A DNA stretch of 64,000 nt from VAZQ01 sp963763365. GTDB taxonomy: Bacteria; Pseudomonadota; Alphaproteobacteria; Rhizobiales; Xanthobacteraceae. Numbering within the stretch: the first letter of the stretch is position 1; the number at the start of each line of letters is the position of its first letter. The stretch covers positions 1-64,000 of the forward strand of contig CAVXOE010000016.1 of NCBI GenBank assembly GCA_963763365.1, in the 5' to 3' direction. A program made the position numbers and the translations under genes. Below the pieces are notes generated by a model. That model did not search any database. It was given only the letters and a program-made list of their open reading frames with translations, and was not told the origin of the DNA. Positions 52,389-61,093 of this stretch are shown piece by piece.

Positions 52389-53492
52389 CTATCTCGGCGG
52401 TATCGCGGTGGCAGGTCGCGGCGGCGCGGATAACGAGGGCGAAGGTCCGGGTGCGGAGTTGCGGGTGCTGCCGGTCGGAAAGCCCGAGTTGAACCACGAA
52501 CCGAAGGAGTTGCTGGCGGACAGCGGACGCGGAAACCGCGGCTGGTCGGTATCGCCTGGGCGTAAATCGTAGCAGGTCTCCGACATCACCGGTTCGCCGG
52601 CGGCCATGAGCCCGGATACGGTCACGAAGTCATAGCCCTTGGCCTTGAGGCCGGCGACGATCGCGGGCAGCGCCGCCTCGGTGTGCCAGCCGCGGCCGTT
52701 GGCATGGAAAAGAACGATCGAGCCAGGTCTGACGCTGTCCAGGACGTTGTGGGCGATCGTCGCCGCCGACACCGCGGACGCCGGATCGCCCGAGGACACG
52801 TCCCATTGGATCGGAAGCAATCCCATGTCGGCGGCCTCCGTCAGGGCCTGGGGGCTGCATGCGCCGAACGGGAAACGGAACAGGCTCAGCCGCTTTGGGG
52901 CCTGCCGCGCGGCCGGAGTGCGGCCGTCCGGCGCGGTGCACTGCTTGGTATCCAGTTCCTCTCGCACCTGCTCGTAGGCGGTCTGCGCGTTTCGGATTTC
53001 GTCGGTCAGCGTAGAGCCGGTCAGATTGCGCAAGTTGCGGTGCGTCCAGGTGTGGTTCGCGACTTCGAACTGACTGTCTGTCATGAGCTGTTGCGCGCGC
53101 TCGCGGTGCGACAGCATCCATTTTCCGCCGAAAAAGAACGTGGCCTTGATGCGGTTCTGGCGCAGGAAATCGACGATGCCGCCCTGATACCCGGCGATCT
53201 CCGAGGGCTGCTCGCAAAGATCGAAGGTGAGCGCGACGAGTTTCACACCCGGTGGAAGCTTGACGCGCCGGACGACGCCGCGCTGCGGCACCGGGGAATA
53301 TTCCGCGAGTTCCCGTTTCGGCGGCATGATGGAGGCGGCCTTCGCGCGCTTCTGCACGATCTCTTCGCCGGGGCGATGGACGAGATCGACCGGCGCCCAG
53401 CAAGCATTGCCGGCGCGCTGCGCAATCGCGGCGCTGGACCAGGCGATGACGGCGGCGGCCGACAGCGATGCGATCAAACGACTTGAGAGCAT
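52389..53492 (-). CDS. Polysaccharide deacetylase, TFDLCE type
   Basis: 367 aa from ATG 53492. Signal peptide RLIASLSAAAVIAWSSAAIA. Motif 1 reads VALTFDLCEQPSEIAG rather than TFDDGP, a variant seen in a deacetylase subgroup. FEVANHTWTHRNLR supplies HxxxH; LFRFPFGACSPQAL and GSIVLFHANGRGWHTEAALP follow. The C-terminal ~40 residues are Pro/Ser-rich. Third of the tandem group, with a different evolutionary type from the other two. Confidence 0.87.
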   Translation of the reverse strand: MLSSRLIASLSAAAVIAWSSAAIAQRAGNACWAPVDLVHRPGEEIVQKRAKAASIMPPKRELAEYSPVPQRGVVRRVKLPPGVKLVALTFDLCEQPSEIAGYQGGIVDFLRQNRIKATFFFGGKWMLSHRERAQQLMTDSQFEVANHTWTHRNLRNLTGSTLTDEIRNAQTAYEQVREELDTKQCTAPDGRTPAARQAPKRLSLFRFPFGACSPQALTEAADMGLLPIQWDVSSGDPASAVSAATIAHNVLDSVRPGSIVLFHANGRGWHTEAALPAIVAGLKAKGYDFVTVSGLMAAGEPVMSETCYDLRPGDTDQPRFPRPLSASNSFGSWFNSGFPTGSTRNSAPGPSPSLSAPPRPATAIPPR

Positions 53493-53644
53493 GTAAAATG
53501 TTGCCGGTGGACCAGAGGGACTCGTCGAATGGCATATGCACACGGCGCACGGCGTCTTTAACAAGACCGGCCGGGCGAGAGTGTGGCGCATTTGCAGCGC
53601 GAGAGCCTCAATTCACCGACGAAAGATTGCGACGAGGCGAAGTC

Positions 53645-54118
53645 TCATCCGCTCATGGGGCCAACCCGCTTGCCGACGCGGATCAGGCCGGGATGGACCG
53701 GCCCGGCATCCCGCCAATCGCCCTCGGCATAACCGTTGGCGAGGTAGAACGTCAGCGAGGTCGGATGCGCATTGATGACGACTTCGGAGCGTCCGAACGA
53801 CCGAGCCGCCTGCTCGGCCAGCCGCAGGAGCGCGGCACCGTGGCCTTGCCGCTGTGATGCCGGATGGATGCCGATCAGGCGCAGCCCAGCTTGTGTCTCG
53901 TCGATCAGATCGATCCGCACCGTCCCAACGATGTTGCTGTCGTAGCGCAGGATATGCGGGTGATTTCCGGATTTGAATTCGTCCGCGTGGTTCTCGTCGT
54001 AAGTCTGCCCGGGCAGAAGTGCCGCGAAGATCGCCTCGCGCCGGATGGCATGGTACGCGGCCCACTCTTGCGTCGATCGGACCGGGCTCAATGAATAGCG
54101 CGCGAGAAGGGTGCTCAC
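53645..54118 (-). CDS. GNAT-family N-acetyltransferase
   Basis: 157 aa. RLIGIHPASQRQGHGAALLRLAEQAARSFG is motif A with the acetyl-CoA pyrophosphate loop (RQGHGA). SLTFYLANGYAEGDW is the usual C-terminal beta/helix piece. Substrate unknown. Start ATG 54118. Confidence 0.87.
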   Translation of the reverse strand: MSTLLARYSLSPVRSTQEWAAYHAIRREAIFAALLPGQTYDENHADEFKSGNHPHILRYDSNIVGTVRIDLIDETQAGLRLIGIHPASQRQGHGAALLRLAEQAARSFGRSEVVINAHPTSLTFYLANGYAEGDWRDAGPVHPGLIRVGKRVGPMSG

Positions 54119-54226
54119 GGCGCGCTGCGCGAAGGCAGAGTTGACGCGCGCTTCGCGATTGCCTCGACAGAATGTCCAGCGTACAAGCCCAACAAATCCG
54201 CCCCTTTATTCGTCGCAGGACTCGGC

Positions 54227-55633
54227 ATGATCGAAGAAAAAGACATGACCGTGGCGCCCGCGCCCGACCCTTTGCGAGGGCCGGATGGAGCGCTGCGCGA
54301 GGACTTTGTCGCGCGTGTTGCGCAAGCGATCGAGGCGGCGGATTCGGCGCAGTTGCGCGAGCTCGTTGGCGACCTGCACGAGGCCGATGTCGGCGACCTG
54401 ATCGAGGCACTCGATCCGGAGCTGCGGCCCCGCCTCGTCGAACTGATGGGGCAGGACTTCGACTTCACCGCGCTGACGGAAGTCGACGACACCGTCCGCG
54501 AAGAGATCCTCGACGAGCTTGAGACCGAGACCGTCGCCGAAGGCGTGCGCGAGCTCGATTCCGACGATGCGGTCGCCATTCTGGAAGACCTGCCGAAGGA
54601 CGAGCAGGCCGAAATCCTCGAGCAACTGCCGGCCTTCGAGCGAGGAGCGATCGCCCGCAGCCTCGACTACCCGGAGAATTCCGCCGGACGGCGCATGCAG
54701 ACCGAGCTCATCGCGGTCGGACCGCAATGGACCGTCGGGCAGACCATCGACCACATGCGCGAGACGCCCGACCTGCCGGACCGCTTCTGGGAGCTTTACG
54801 TCGTGGACGAGGCCGGGCTGCTGAAGGGCGGCATCGCACTCGACCGGCTGCTGCGGACCAAGCGTCCGGTTCCGGTCGTCGAAATCCTCGACGAAGAACT
54901 GCATCCCGTGCGCGTGACCGACGACCAGGAAGACGTCGCGCGCTTGTTCGAGCGCTACGATCTGGTCGCGGTGCCGGTGATCGATGCCAATGAGCGGCTC
55001 GTCGGCGTGATCACGTTCGACGATATCGTCGATGTGATTGAAGAGGAGGCCGAAGAGGACATCCGCGCGCTGGGCGGTGTCGGCCGTGAAGAAGAACTAT
55101 CGGACTCGGTCCTGACCATCACCAAGGGGCGCTTTCCCTGGCTGTTCGCCAATCTGCTGACCGCGCTGCTGGCGTCCTGGGTCATCCGCCTGTTCGAGGG
55201 CTCGATTGAAAAGATGGTGGCGCTCGCGGTGCTGATGCCGATCGTGACCAGCATGGGCGGCAATGCCGGCACGCAGACCATGACGGTCGCGGTGCGCGCG
55301 TTGGCGACACGCGAGCTGTCGAGGGCGAACGTCTGGCGCGTCATCCGGCGTGAATTGCTCGTCGGCGTGCTCAACGGGCTGTGCTTCGCGCTGATCATGG
55401 GCGCGGTCGCGATCGGCTGGTTCCGGGTCACCGACCTCGGGCTGGTGATGGGGCTCTCGATGCTGACCGTGCTGGTGTCGGCCGCCTTGGGCGGAATCCT
55501 GATTCCGCTCGGGCTGGTCCGGCTCGGTGTCGACCCCGCGGTGTCGTCGGGGCCGTTCGTCACCACCGTGACCGATGTGGTTGGATTCTTCGCCTTTCTC
55601 GGGATCGCGACCCTCTGGTTCGGCCTGCGATAG
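54227..55633 (+). CDS. mgtE: Magnesium transporter MgtE
   Basis: 468 aa. The N-terminal superhelical domain shows LRELVGDLHEADVGDLIEALDPE, VRELDSDDAVAILEDLPKDEQAEILEQL; two CBS domains (residues ~150-275, including FWELYVVDEAGLLKGGIALDRLL and LVAVPVIDANERLVGVITFDDIVDVIEEEAEEDI); and five membrane segments with NAGTQTMTVAVRALATRE. A Mg2+-gated channel of the inner membrane. No Mg riboswitch was recognised upstream. Confidence 0.95.
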   Translation: MIEEKDMTVAPAPDPLRGPDGALREDFVARVAQAIEAADSAQLRELVGDLHEADVGDLIEALDPELRPRLVELMGQDFDFTALTEVDDTVREEILDELETETVAEGVRELDSDDAVAILEDLPKDEQAEILEQLPAFERGAIARSLDYPENSAGRRMQTELIAVGPQWTVGQTIDHMRETPDLPDRFWELYVVDEAGLLKGGIALDRLLRTKRPVPVVEILDEELHPVRVTDDQEDVARLFERYDLVAVPVIDANERLVGVITFDDIVDVIEEEAEEDIRALGGVGREEELSDSVLTITKGRFPWLFANLLTALLASWVIRLFEGSIEKMVALAVLMPIVTSMGGNAGTQTMTVAVRALATRELSRANVWRVIRRELLVGVLNGLCFALIMGAVAIGWFRVTDLGLVMGLSMLTVLVSAALGGILIPLGLVRLGVDPAVSSGPFVTTVTDVVGFFAFLGIATLWFGLR

Positions 55634-55746
55634 AAAATAAGCACAATTATCTCAACGTGATAGGGAGTGCACCTGCGGCTATGACGAGGTGTTAACCCTA
55701 ACGAATTAAATTCGTCGCTCAGTCGTGTCATGGACCGGGGCGGCCG

Positions 55747-57648
55747 GTGGATCTTGAAGAAGCCAAAGCGCCGATCTCCGGAGACCGGTTGCTGCAGAAA
55801 TTCCAGGCATGGTCGGGCCAGCACCCGGCGCGTCCCGCGCGCGCGGTGAGGCGCGAACCCGCGGTGCTGCGCATGATCGCGCCGCTGGCGTTCGTCCTGG
55901 TCGTCGCCTGCGTCGTCTGTGCCTGGATCGGATCCACGCTGGCGCGGCAGGCCGACGAGCGGCTCGAGGCCGAGCAACGGCAGTCGCTGAGCGCGGCGGT
56001 CGAAACATTGCAGCGGGTTTTGCCGAGCCTCTCGAAGTCGGACCCGCAATTCGTCGGTGCTTTGGAACGGCTCTCCGGACTGAAGGACCTGCGGTTCGAA
56101 GCCGAGGCCGTGTCCGGGGACCGCACCGCGCAATCGGTGCTGGACCGCAACGGGCGAATCCTCGGCTGGTTCAGCTGGGAGCCGGTGCGGCCGGCGACCG
56201 CCATGGTCGATCGGCTTTTCCCGTTTGCCGTCGCGATTGGGCTCGGGCTTCTGGTGTTCGCGGCCCTCGCGATGTGGCAGTTGACCCGTCTCGGCCTGTC
56301 GCTCGCCAAGAGCGAGCAACGCGTCCAGCGGCTGGAATACGAGGACGTGCTGACCGGCCTGCCGAACCACAACCACTTCTTTGAAGTGTTCGATGAGCGC
56401 CTGGCGGCGCGCCGCGGCAAGGAAAACCTGGCCTTTCTCTCCGTCGACCTCGATGGCTTCGACGAGATCAACGATGCGGTTGGCTATGCCGGCGGCGACG
56501 AGGTGCTGGTCGAGATCGGTCAGCGTTTGCGGCAAACGGTGCCGGAGAAGTCGGTGATCGGGCGGCTCGGCAGCGACGAGTTCGTTCTGCTGGTGCCGGT
56601 CTTCGATCCGGAAGCTGCGCTGCAACTGGCGCATGCCATTCGCCAGGCCGTGGCGCGCCCGATCTGGGTCAATCAGGCCGTGCACGTGGCGTGCTGCATC
56701 GGGTTGACGATCGCACCCCGTGACGGGACGACGCGAGAAGATCTGACCCGTCGCGCCGAGCTTGCGCTGCGCGCCGCCAAAGGGCGGGGGCACAGCAGCG
56801 TGGTCGCATTCGCCGCCGACATGGACGCGGACCTCCAGGAGCGGCAATTCATCAAGCGTGAGGTTGCCCGCGCGCTGGCGGCGCGCGCCTTCGAACTGCA
56901 CTACCAGCCGATCGTTGCCTCGGAGAACGGCGGCATCAACGGCGTCGAGGCGCTGGTGCGCTGGAACCATCCGACGCGCGGAATGATCCCGCCGGCGGTC
57001 TTCATTCCGATCGCCGAGGAGGCCGGCCTGATGGATCGGCTGGGCGAGTTCGTATTGCGCCGCGCGATCGCCGACGCCGAGCGCTGGCCCGATCTCTACG
57101 TCAGCGTCAACCTGTCGCCGCTCCAGGTGCGCGATCCGAGTTTCATCGACCTCGTGGCTTCCGTGCTCGCGGAGAGCAAGCTCGAGCCCTCACGCCTCTT
57201 TCTTGAGGTCACCGAAGGGGTGCTGATCGACGATCCCGACGAGACGCGCGCGCGGCTTCTGGAGTTGCGTGCGCTCGGCGTACGGCTGGCGCTTGACGAT
57301 TTCGGCGCAGGCTATTCGAGCCTGAGCTACCTGCAGCAGCTTCCCTTCGACAAGCTCAAGGTCGATCGCAGTTTCGTGTCGTCGCTCGGGCAATCGGCGA
57401 ACGGTGGGGTGATCATCCAAGCGATCGTCACGCTGGCGCGTGCCCTCGGGATGGGCGTGGTCATCGAAGGGGTGGAGACGGAGGAGCAACGCGTGCTCTT
57501 GCGCCTTGCCGGCTGCAACGAGATGCAGGGTTATCTGTTCGCCAAGCCCGCCCCAACGGATGAGATCGACCGCTTGCTCGCCCGAGCCAAATCATCGACC
57601 GACAAGACGCAGGCGCCCCCGCGCACCCTTTTGTCGGCCGTTGGCTGA
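55747..57648 (+). CDS. Membrane GGDEF-EAL protein (c-di-GMP turnover)
   Basis: 633 aa from GTG 55747. A membrane segment at ~43-62 (MIAPLAFVLVVACVVCAWIG), an extracytoplasmic region, a second segment near 155-180, then GGDEF (~200-355) and EAL (~370-620) domains. The GGDEF site reads RLGSDEF, so the second Gly is Ser. EAL looks complete: GVEALVRWNHP, VNLSPLQ, EVTEGVLI, LDDFGAGYSSLSYLQQLPFDKLKVDRSF, EGVETEEQ. Best read as a phosphodiesterase with a possibly weak or regulatory cyclase domain. Confidence 0.9.
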   Translation: MDLEEAKAPISGDRLLQKFQAWSGQHPARPARAVRREPAVLRMIAPLAFVLVVACVVCAWIGSTLARQADERLEAEQRQSLSAAVETLQRVLPSLSKSDPQFVGALERLSGLKDLRFEAEAVSGDRTAQSVLDRNGRILGWFSWEPVRPATAMVDRLFPFAVAIGLGLLVFAALAMWQLTRLGLSLAKSEQRVQRLEYEDVLTGLPNHNHFFEVFDERLAARRGKENLAFLSVDLDGFDEINDAVGYAGGDEVLVEIGQRLRQTVPEKSVIGRLGSDEFVLLVPVFDPEAALQLAHAIRQAVARPIWVNQAVHVACCIGLTIAPRDGTTREDLTRRAELALRAAKGRGHSSVVAFAADMDADLQERQFIKREVARALAARAFELHYQPIVASENGGINGVEALVRWNHPTRGMIPPAVFIPIAEEAGLMDRLGEFVLRRAIADAERWPDLYVSVNLSPLQVRDPSFIDLVASVLAESKLEPSRLFLEVTEGVLIDDPDETRARLLELRALGVRLALDDFGAGYSSLSYLQQLPFDKLKVDRSFVSSLGQSANGGVIIQAIVTLARALGMGVVIEGVETEEQRVLLRLAGCNEMQGYLFAKPAPTDEIDRLLARAKSSTDKTQAPPRTLLSAVG

Positions 57649-57723
57649 TCGGGCATTGGCGGACTAGTTCATGGGCCCGGCGCGACGGGCGCCTTGGCGA
57701 CAGAGCGGGAATCACATAGGCCT

Positions 57724-58104
57724 ATGAGCACCATGATGCGGGTCAGACTGAAGGCGGACGGACGGATCGTCGAAATTCTCGCCGACGGCAGCGAGCGAGC
57801 TATCGCGGATGAGCCCGGTCAGCCGCGACCGAAATCTGCGCCTCCCGACAGCCATCGGCGGCCGACCGCAGTCGCCAACGGCTCGCCGCCGGCGGACGCC
57901 GCATATGCGCGCGGCGTGCGCGCCCAAACGCGGTTGACGCAGGCGGAGTTTGCGGCGCGCATCGGCGTGCCGATTGAAACCGTGCGCAACTGGGAGCAGG
58001 GCAAACGCTGCCCGCGCGGCCCCGCACGTGCCTTGCTCAAGGTGATTGAGCGCGCACCCGATGTCGCCTTCGCGGTGCTGAGCAACGCCAAGCCCCAAGC
58101 CTGA
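57724..58104 (+). CDS. Helix-turn-helix protein
   Basis: 126 aa from ATG 57724. N-terminal ~30 residues: RVRLKADGRIVEILADGSERAI; a proline-rich linker; then RAQTRLTQAEFAARIGVPIETVRNWEQGKRCPRGPARALLKVIERAP, a Cro/HigA-type HTH as in NadS or MqsA-like antitoxins. No toxin gene is adjacent. Probably a regulator; target unknown. Confidence 0.78.
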   Translation: MSTMMRVRLKADGRIVEILADGSERAIADEPGQPRPKSAPPDSHRRPTAVANGSPPADAAYARGVRAQTRLTQAEFAARIGVPIETVRNWEQGKRCPRGPARALLKVIERAPDVAFAVLSNAKPQA

Positions 58105-58136
58105 TAAGCCAAGCCTGATAAGCCCCAAGCTTGATG
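58096..58136 (+). repeat. Short tandem repeat at a gene end
   Basis: The phrase CAAGCCTGATAAGCC occurs twice, and CCAAGCTTGAT once more, at the end of the HTH gene. The first TGATAA contains its stop. Looks like local slippage. Confidence 0.5.
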
Positions 58137-58159
58137 CTTCGTGGGGACGGGTCGTCCTG

Positions 58160-58981
58160 CTAGGCCGCGACGCGCGCGTCTCGTGGCGGTGCCGCGATGC
58201 GCGTGAGCAGCGCCATGACCGCGAGCGTGGCAACATAGGCGATGAGCTGTAGTTCGGTCGGCCGGTCGGTGTAGCCGATCAAGGTATGCAGCAGCTTGCC
58301 GATCATGCTGTTCTGCGGCAGCCAGCCCGAGCTGTCCCACATGCGGTGGCCGAGCACGTCGATGATGCCGGCGGCATCGAGGAACTGCACCGCCTGCGCG
58401 GCCATGCCGGCGGCGAGCAGCGCGATCAATATGCCCGTTACGGTGAAGATGTGCCGCGCCGGGATCGCCAGCAGTCCATAATAGGTGAGTGCGGTGCAGA
58501 CGGCCCCCGCCGCCAAGCCGAGCAGACCGCCCATGAGCAACGCGGATGCCGAAGTGCCGGTGGTGACGATGCCGTAGAGAAACAGCACGATCTCCGAGCC
58601 TTCGCGCAGCACCGCAAGCCCGACGACGACGGCGAGTGCCGTCATCGGGCGCTTGCCGGACGTCACATCATCGCCGACGGCCGCCATCTCGACCGCCATG
58701 TCGCGGCCGTGGCGCGCCATCCAGGCGTTGTGCCACATCAGCATGACGACCGCGACGGCGAGCACACCGGCATTGAGCAGTTCCTGACCGGAGCCCTCGA
58801 ATGCATTCGAGATCGCCTCGGCGAACAGCGCGACGATGCCGGCGCCGAGGACACCCGCGCCGATGCCGAGAGCGATCCAGCCGCTGCGATGTGGTACGCC
58901 ACGCGTCGCCGCCAGCACGATGCCGATGATCAGCCCGGCTTCGATGACTTCGCGGAAAACGATGACGAGGGCGCCCAACAT
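58160..58981 (-). CDS. FTR1-family iron permease
   Basis: 273 aa, seven membrane segments. Two REXXE iron-binding motifs are visible: FREVIEAGLIIGI near residue 9 and LREGSEIVLFLYG near 125. Imports iron in the oxidised form with a periplasmic partner. Follows the cupredoxin gene by 4 bases on the same strand, so the two form an operon. No EfeO/EfeB genes are present. Confidence 0.9.
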   Translation of the reverse strand: MLGALVIVFREVIEAGLIIGIVLAATRGVPHRSGWIALGIGAGVLGAGIVALFAEAISNAFEGSGQELLNAGVLAVAVVMLMWHNAWMARHGRDMAVEMAAVGDDVTSGKRPMTALAVVVGLAVLREGSEIVLFLYGIVTTGTSASALLMGGLLGLAAGAVCTALTYYGLLAIPARHIFTVTGILIALLAAGMAAQAVQFLDAAGIIDVLGHRMWDSSGWLPQNSMIGKLLHTLIGYTDRPTELQLIAYVATLAVMALLTRIAAPPRDARVAA

Positions 58982-58985
58982 TGCG

Positions 58986-59318
58986 TTATTCCGCGATCAC
59001 CACGCCCTTGGCGGTGTCGGCGTGGAATTCGCCGATGAATTCGTAGCGGCCGGGCTCCAGCGGGCCGATCCGCACGAGGCCCTTCGACTTGCCGGGGATG
59101 ACCTTCTCGACCTTGAGCGCGGTGCTGTCGAACTCTTCCGGCGTCGCGTCTTCATTGCTGACATAGATCGATACGCGCTTGCGCGCCGGCACGCGGATTT
59201 CCTCCGGCTCGAACTTGTGGTCGCGGATGACCAGGTTGAACTCCTGGGCGCGGGCCGGCGCGCTCGACATCGTTGCGCCGAACGCCACCAGCACACCTGC
59301 GAAAATCATTCCACGCAT
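58986..59318 (-). CDS. Periplasmic cupredoxin-domain protein (iron uptake partner)
   Basis: 110 aa from ATG 59318. Signal peptide MIFAGVLVAFGATMSSAPARAQ. The cupredoxin-type beta-sandwich reads FNLVIRDHKFEPEEIRVPARKRVSIYVSNEDATPEEFDS and GRYEFIGEFHADTAKGVV. His and Met/Glu residues could bind metal, but the type 1 copper Cys is absent. Likely delivers or oxidises iron for the FTR1 permease; that link rests on the operon. Confidence 0.85.
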   Translation of the reverse strand: MRGMIFAGVLVAFGATMSSAPARAQEFNLVIRDHKFEPEEIRVPARKRVSIYVSNEDATPEEFDSTALKVEKVIPGKSKGLVRIGPLEPGRYEFIGEFHADTAKGVVIAE

Positions 59319-59537
59319 CAACCGCTCGCGAATTGAATCCCTTGCAACATCAAAGCCATGAAATGCGGCAGCGCAAGTGCATTGTTGAATTATCGAACTA
59401 TTCTAAGGTAGAGACGTTGCGAAGGATTTGCAGAAGCATTGCCTCGTCGCTACCGGTAACGGCCCACCCGAACTGTCATAACAAAATCCGCTCACGCCGG
59501 TGGGAGAACGCGATGAATGTCATTGAAGCCAACGGCG
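59319..59537. other. Promoter region of the iron operon
   Basis: 219 bases. An A/T-rich stretch lies around 59385-59410 (GAATTATCGAACTATTCTAA). ATTCTAA resembles half of an Irr/ICE-type iron box of Rhizobiales, but the other half is poor. No gene is evident. The two-hairpin repeat starts at 59538. Confidence 0.35.
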
Positions 59538-59704
59538 CTAGTGCGGCGGATTTGACGTTCCTACCAGCATCGCCGCGAGTCCTTCGTAGGAACGTCAAAT
59601 CCAAAGCCGCACTAGAATCATAGAGTTGCTAGTGTCCCTTTGGTTCCGACGCTTGTAAGCGTGGGTGCTGCAAGGGGATACAAGCGTCGGAACCGGGACA
59701 CTAG
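59538..59704 (-). repeat. Two-hairpin CTAG element, copy 2 (inverted)
   Basis: 167 bp, the reverse complement of copy 1 in layout. Hairpin B at 59538-59615 (78 nt), 13-nt spacer at 59616-59628, hairpin A at 59629-59704 (76 nt); each part has exactly the length found in copy 1. Read in the copy 1 direction, the hairpin A inner stem has GGTTCCGACG where copy 1 has GGTTTCGACG, and the other arm changes to match. Bulges are TTT (B) and AAA (A) against TTC and GAA. Spacer is identical. It lies between the iron operon and the LprI gene. Confidence 0.9.
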
Positions 59705-59740
59705 GACAGCCGATCGCGCAGGCGGCAGGAGGAGGAGCCG

Positions 59741-60232
59741 GTGACGAGGCTTGTTTTTTCCGCGTGGCTGATCGTCTCCGCGCTACTCGTGAACGGCTCG
59801 GGCTGGGCCGAAGCCGCCAAGCCTGATGCGCGGGATTCCGCCGCCATCCAGTCGTGCATCAAGTCCGCGCGCGACAATCCGGTTGCACTCGAGCGCTGTA
59901 TCGGTTCCATCGCCGATCCTTGCCTCCAGCGTCCAGCCGCCAATTCGACCGCGGGTCAGGTCGCCTGTGTCGACCGGGAACTCGCGGTATGGGACGACAT
60001 TCTCAACGAGACTTTCCGTCGCCTGCGCGAAAAGCTTGATGACGGCCAGAAGGTCAAGCTCCGTGACATGCAGCGCGCCTGGATCGAGTCCCGCGACAAG
60101 ACCTGCGCATTTTATTGGGACTTCCACCAGGGTACGATCGCGGTTCCGATGGCGGCGTTCTGCCGGAATCGTGAGACCGCACGCCGGGCGTTGCTTCTGC
60201 TAAGCTTCCTCAATGATGCCGAGGGCCGTTGA
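59741..60232 (+). CDS. LprI-family (DUF1311) exported protein
   Basis: 163 aa from GTG 59741 with AGGAGGAGG upstream. Signal peptide LVFSAWLIVSALLVNGSGWAEA. The mature part has the LprI pattern: two CxxxA/C loops (SCIKSARDNPVALERCIG, PCLQRP), CVDRELAVWDDILNETFRRL, RDMQRAWIESRDKTCAFYWDF, and FCRNRETARRALLL. Members inhibit lysozyme in some bacteria. Cleanly positioned after the two-hairpin element. Confidence 0.87.
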   Translation: MTRLVFSAWLIVSALLVNGSGWAEAAKPDARDSAAIQSCIKSARDNPVALERCIGSIADPCLQRPAANSTAGQVACVDRELAVWDDILNETFRRLREKLDDGQKVKLRDMQRAWIESRDKTCAFYWDFHQGTIAVPMAAFCRNRETARRALLLLSFLNDAEGR

Positions 60233-60235
60233 TTG

Positions 60236-61067
60236 ATGACACCGGTTGTCGAAGCCAAGGGCGCGCGCATCCCGCTGATCGGGCTCGGGACCTGGGACCT
60301 GCGCGGGCAAGACCTGCGCGCGCATGGTCGAGCAGGCGCTGCGGCTCGGCTACCGGCATATCGACACCGCGGAGATGTACGGCAACGAGGCCGAGGTCGG
60401 GGAGGGGCTGCACGCATCCCACGTCAAGCGCGACGAGGTGTTCGTCACCACGAAGGTGTGGCCGGCGCATTTCGCCCCGCGCGAACTTGAACGAGCGGCC
60501 AAGGAAAGCTTGGTGAAGCTGCGGCTGTCGGATGTCGATCTGCTGCTGCTGCATTGGCCCAATCCGAACATCCCGCTTGCCGAAACGCTCGGCGCGCTGT
60601 GCAAGATGAAGAAGGCGGGACTTGCGCGGCACATCGGGGTGTCGAACTTCACGGTCGCGCTGGTCGACGAGGCGGTGCGGCTTGCAAGCGAACCGATCGC
60701 CTGCAACCAGATCGAGGTGCATCCGTTCCTCGACCAGTCGAAAGTCATCGCTGCCTGCCGTGCGCAAGGCATCGCGATCGTGGCCTACAGCCCGATCGCC
60801 CGCGGCGGCGTGAAAAACAACAAGCTGCTCGCTAGGATCGGCAAAGACCATGGCAACAAGACCGCCGCGCAGGTCTGCCTGCGTTATCTGGTGCAGCGGG
60901 ATATCGTCGTCATACCGCGCACCAGCCGGGTGGAGCGGCTGATGGAGAATTTCGCCATCTTCGACTTCGCGCTGTCGCCGGATGAGATGAAGGAAATCGC
61001 CGGACTCGCGAACCGCGACGGACGGGTGGTTGACTTCGCCTTTTCTGGTTCGCCGAATTGGGACTGA
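60236..61067 (+). CDS. Aldo/keto reductase (one frameshift)
   Basis: About 277 aa when rebuilt. ATG 60236 gives MTPVVEAKGARIPLIGLGTWDLRGQD. One extra base near 60310-60320 then shifts the frame to MVEQALRLGYRHIDTAEMYGNE (catalytic Asp and Tyr), VTTKVWP (Lys), LLLLHWPNPNIPLAETL (His), GVSNFTVALVDEA and IPRTSRVERLMENFAIFDF. Full set of NADPH-dependent reductase marks. Substrate unknown; methylglyoxal-type reductases are close in this subgroup. It starts 3 bases after the LprI stop. Confidence 0.87.
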
Positions 61068-61093
61068 CGTGGACAAGCGCCGCACATCGCTCG

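Noticed and set aside
59385..59410. A definite Irr/ICE box upstream of the iron operon
   Set aside because: Only one half resembles the consensus; kept as a weak note.
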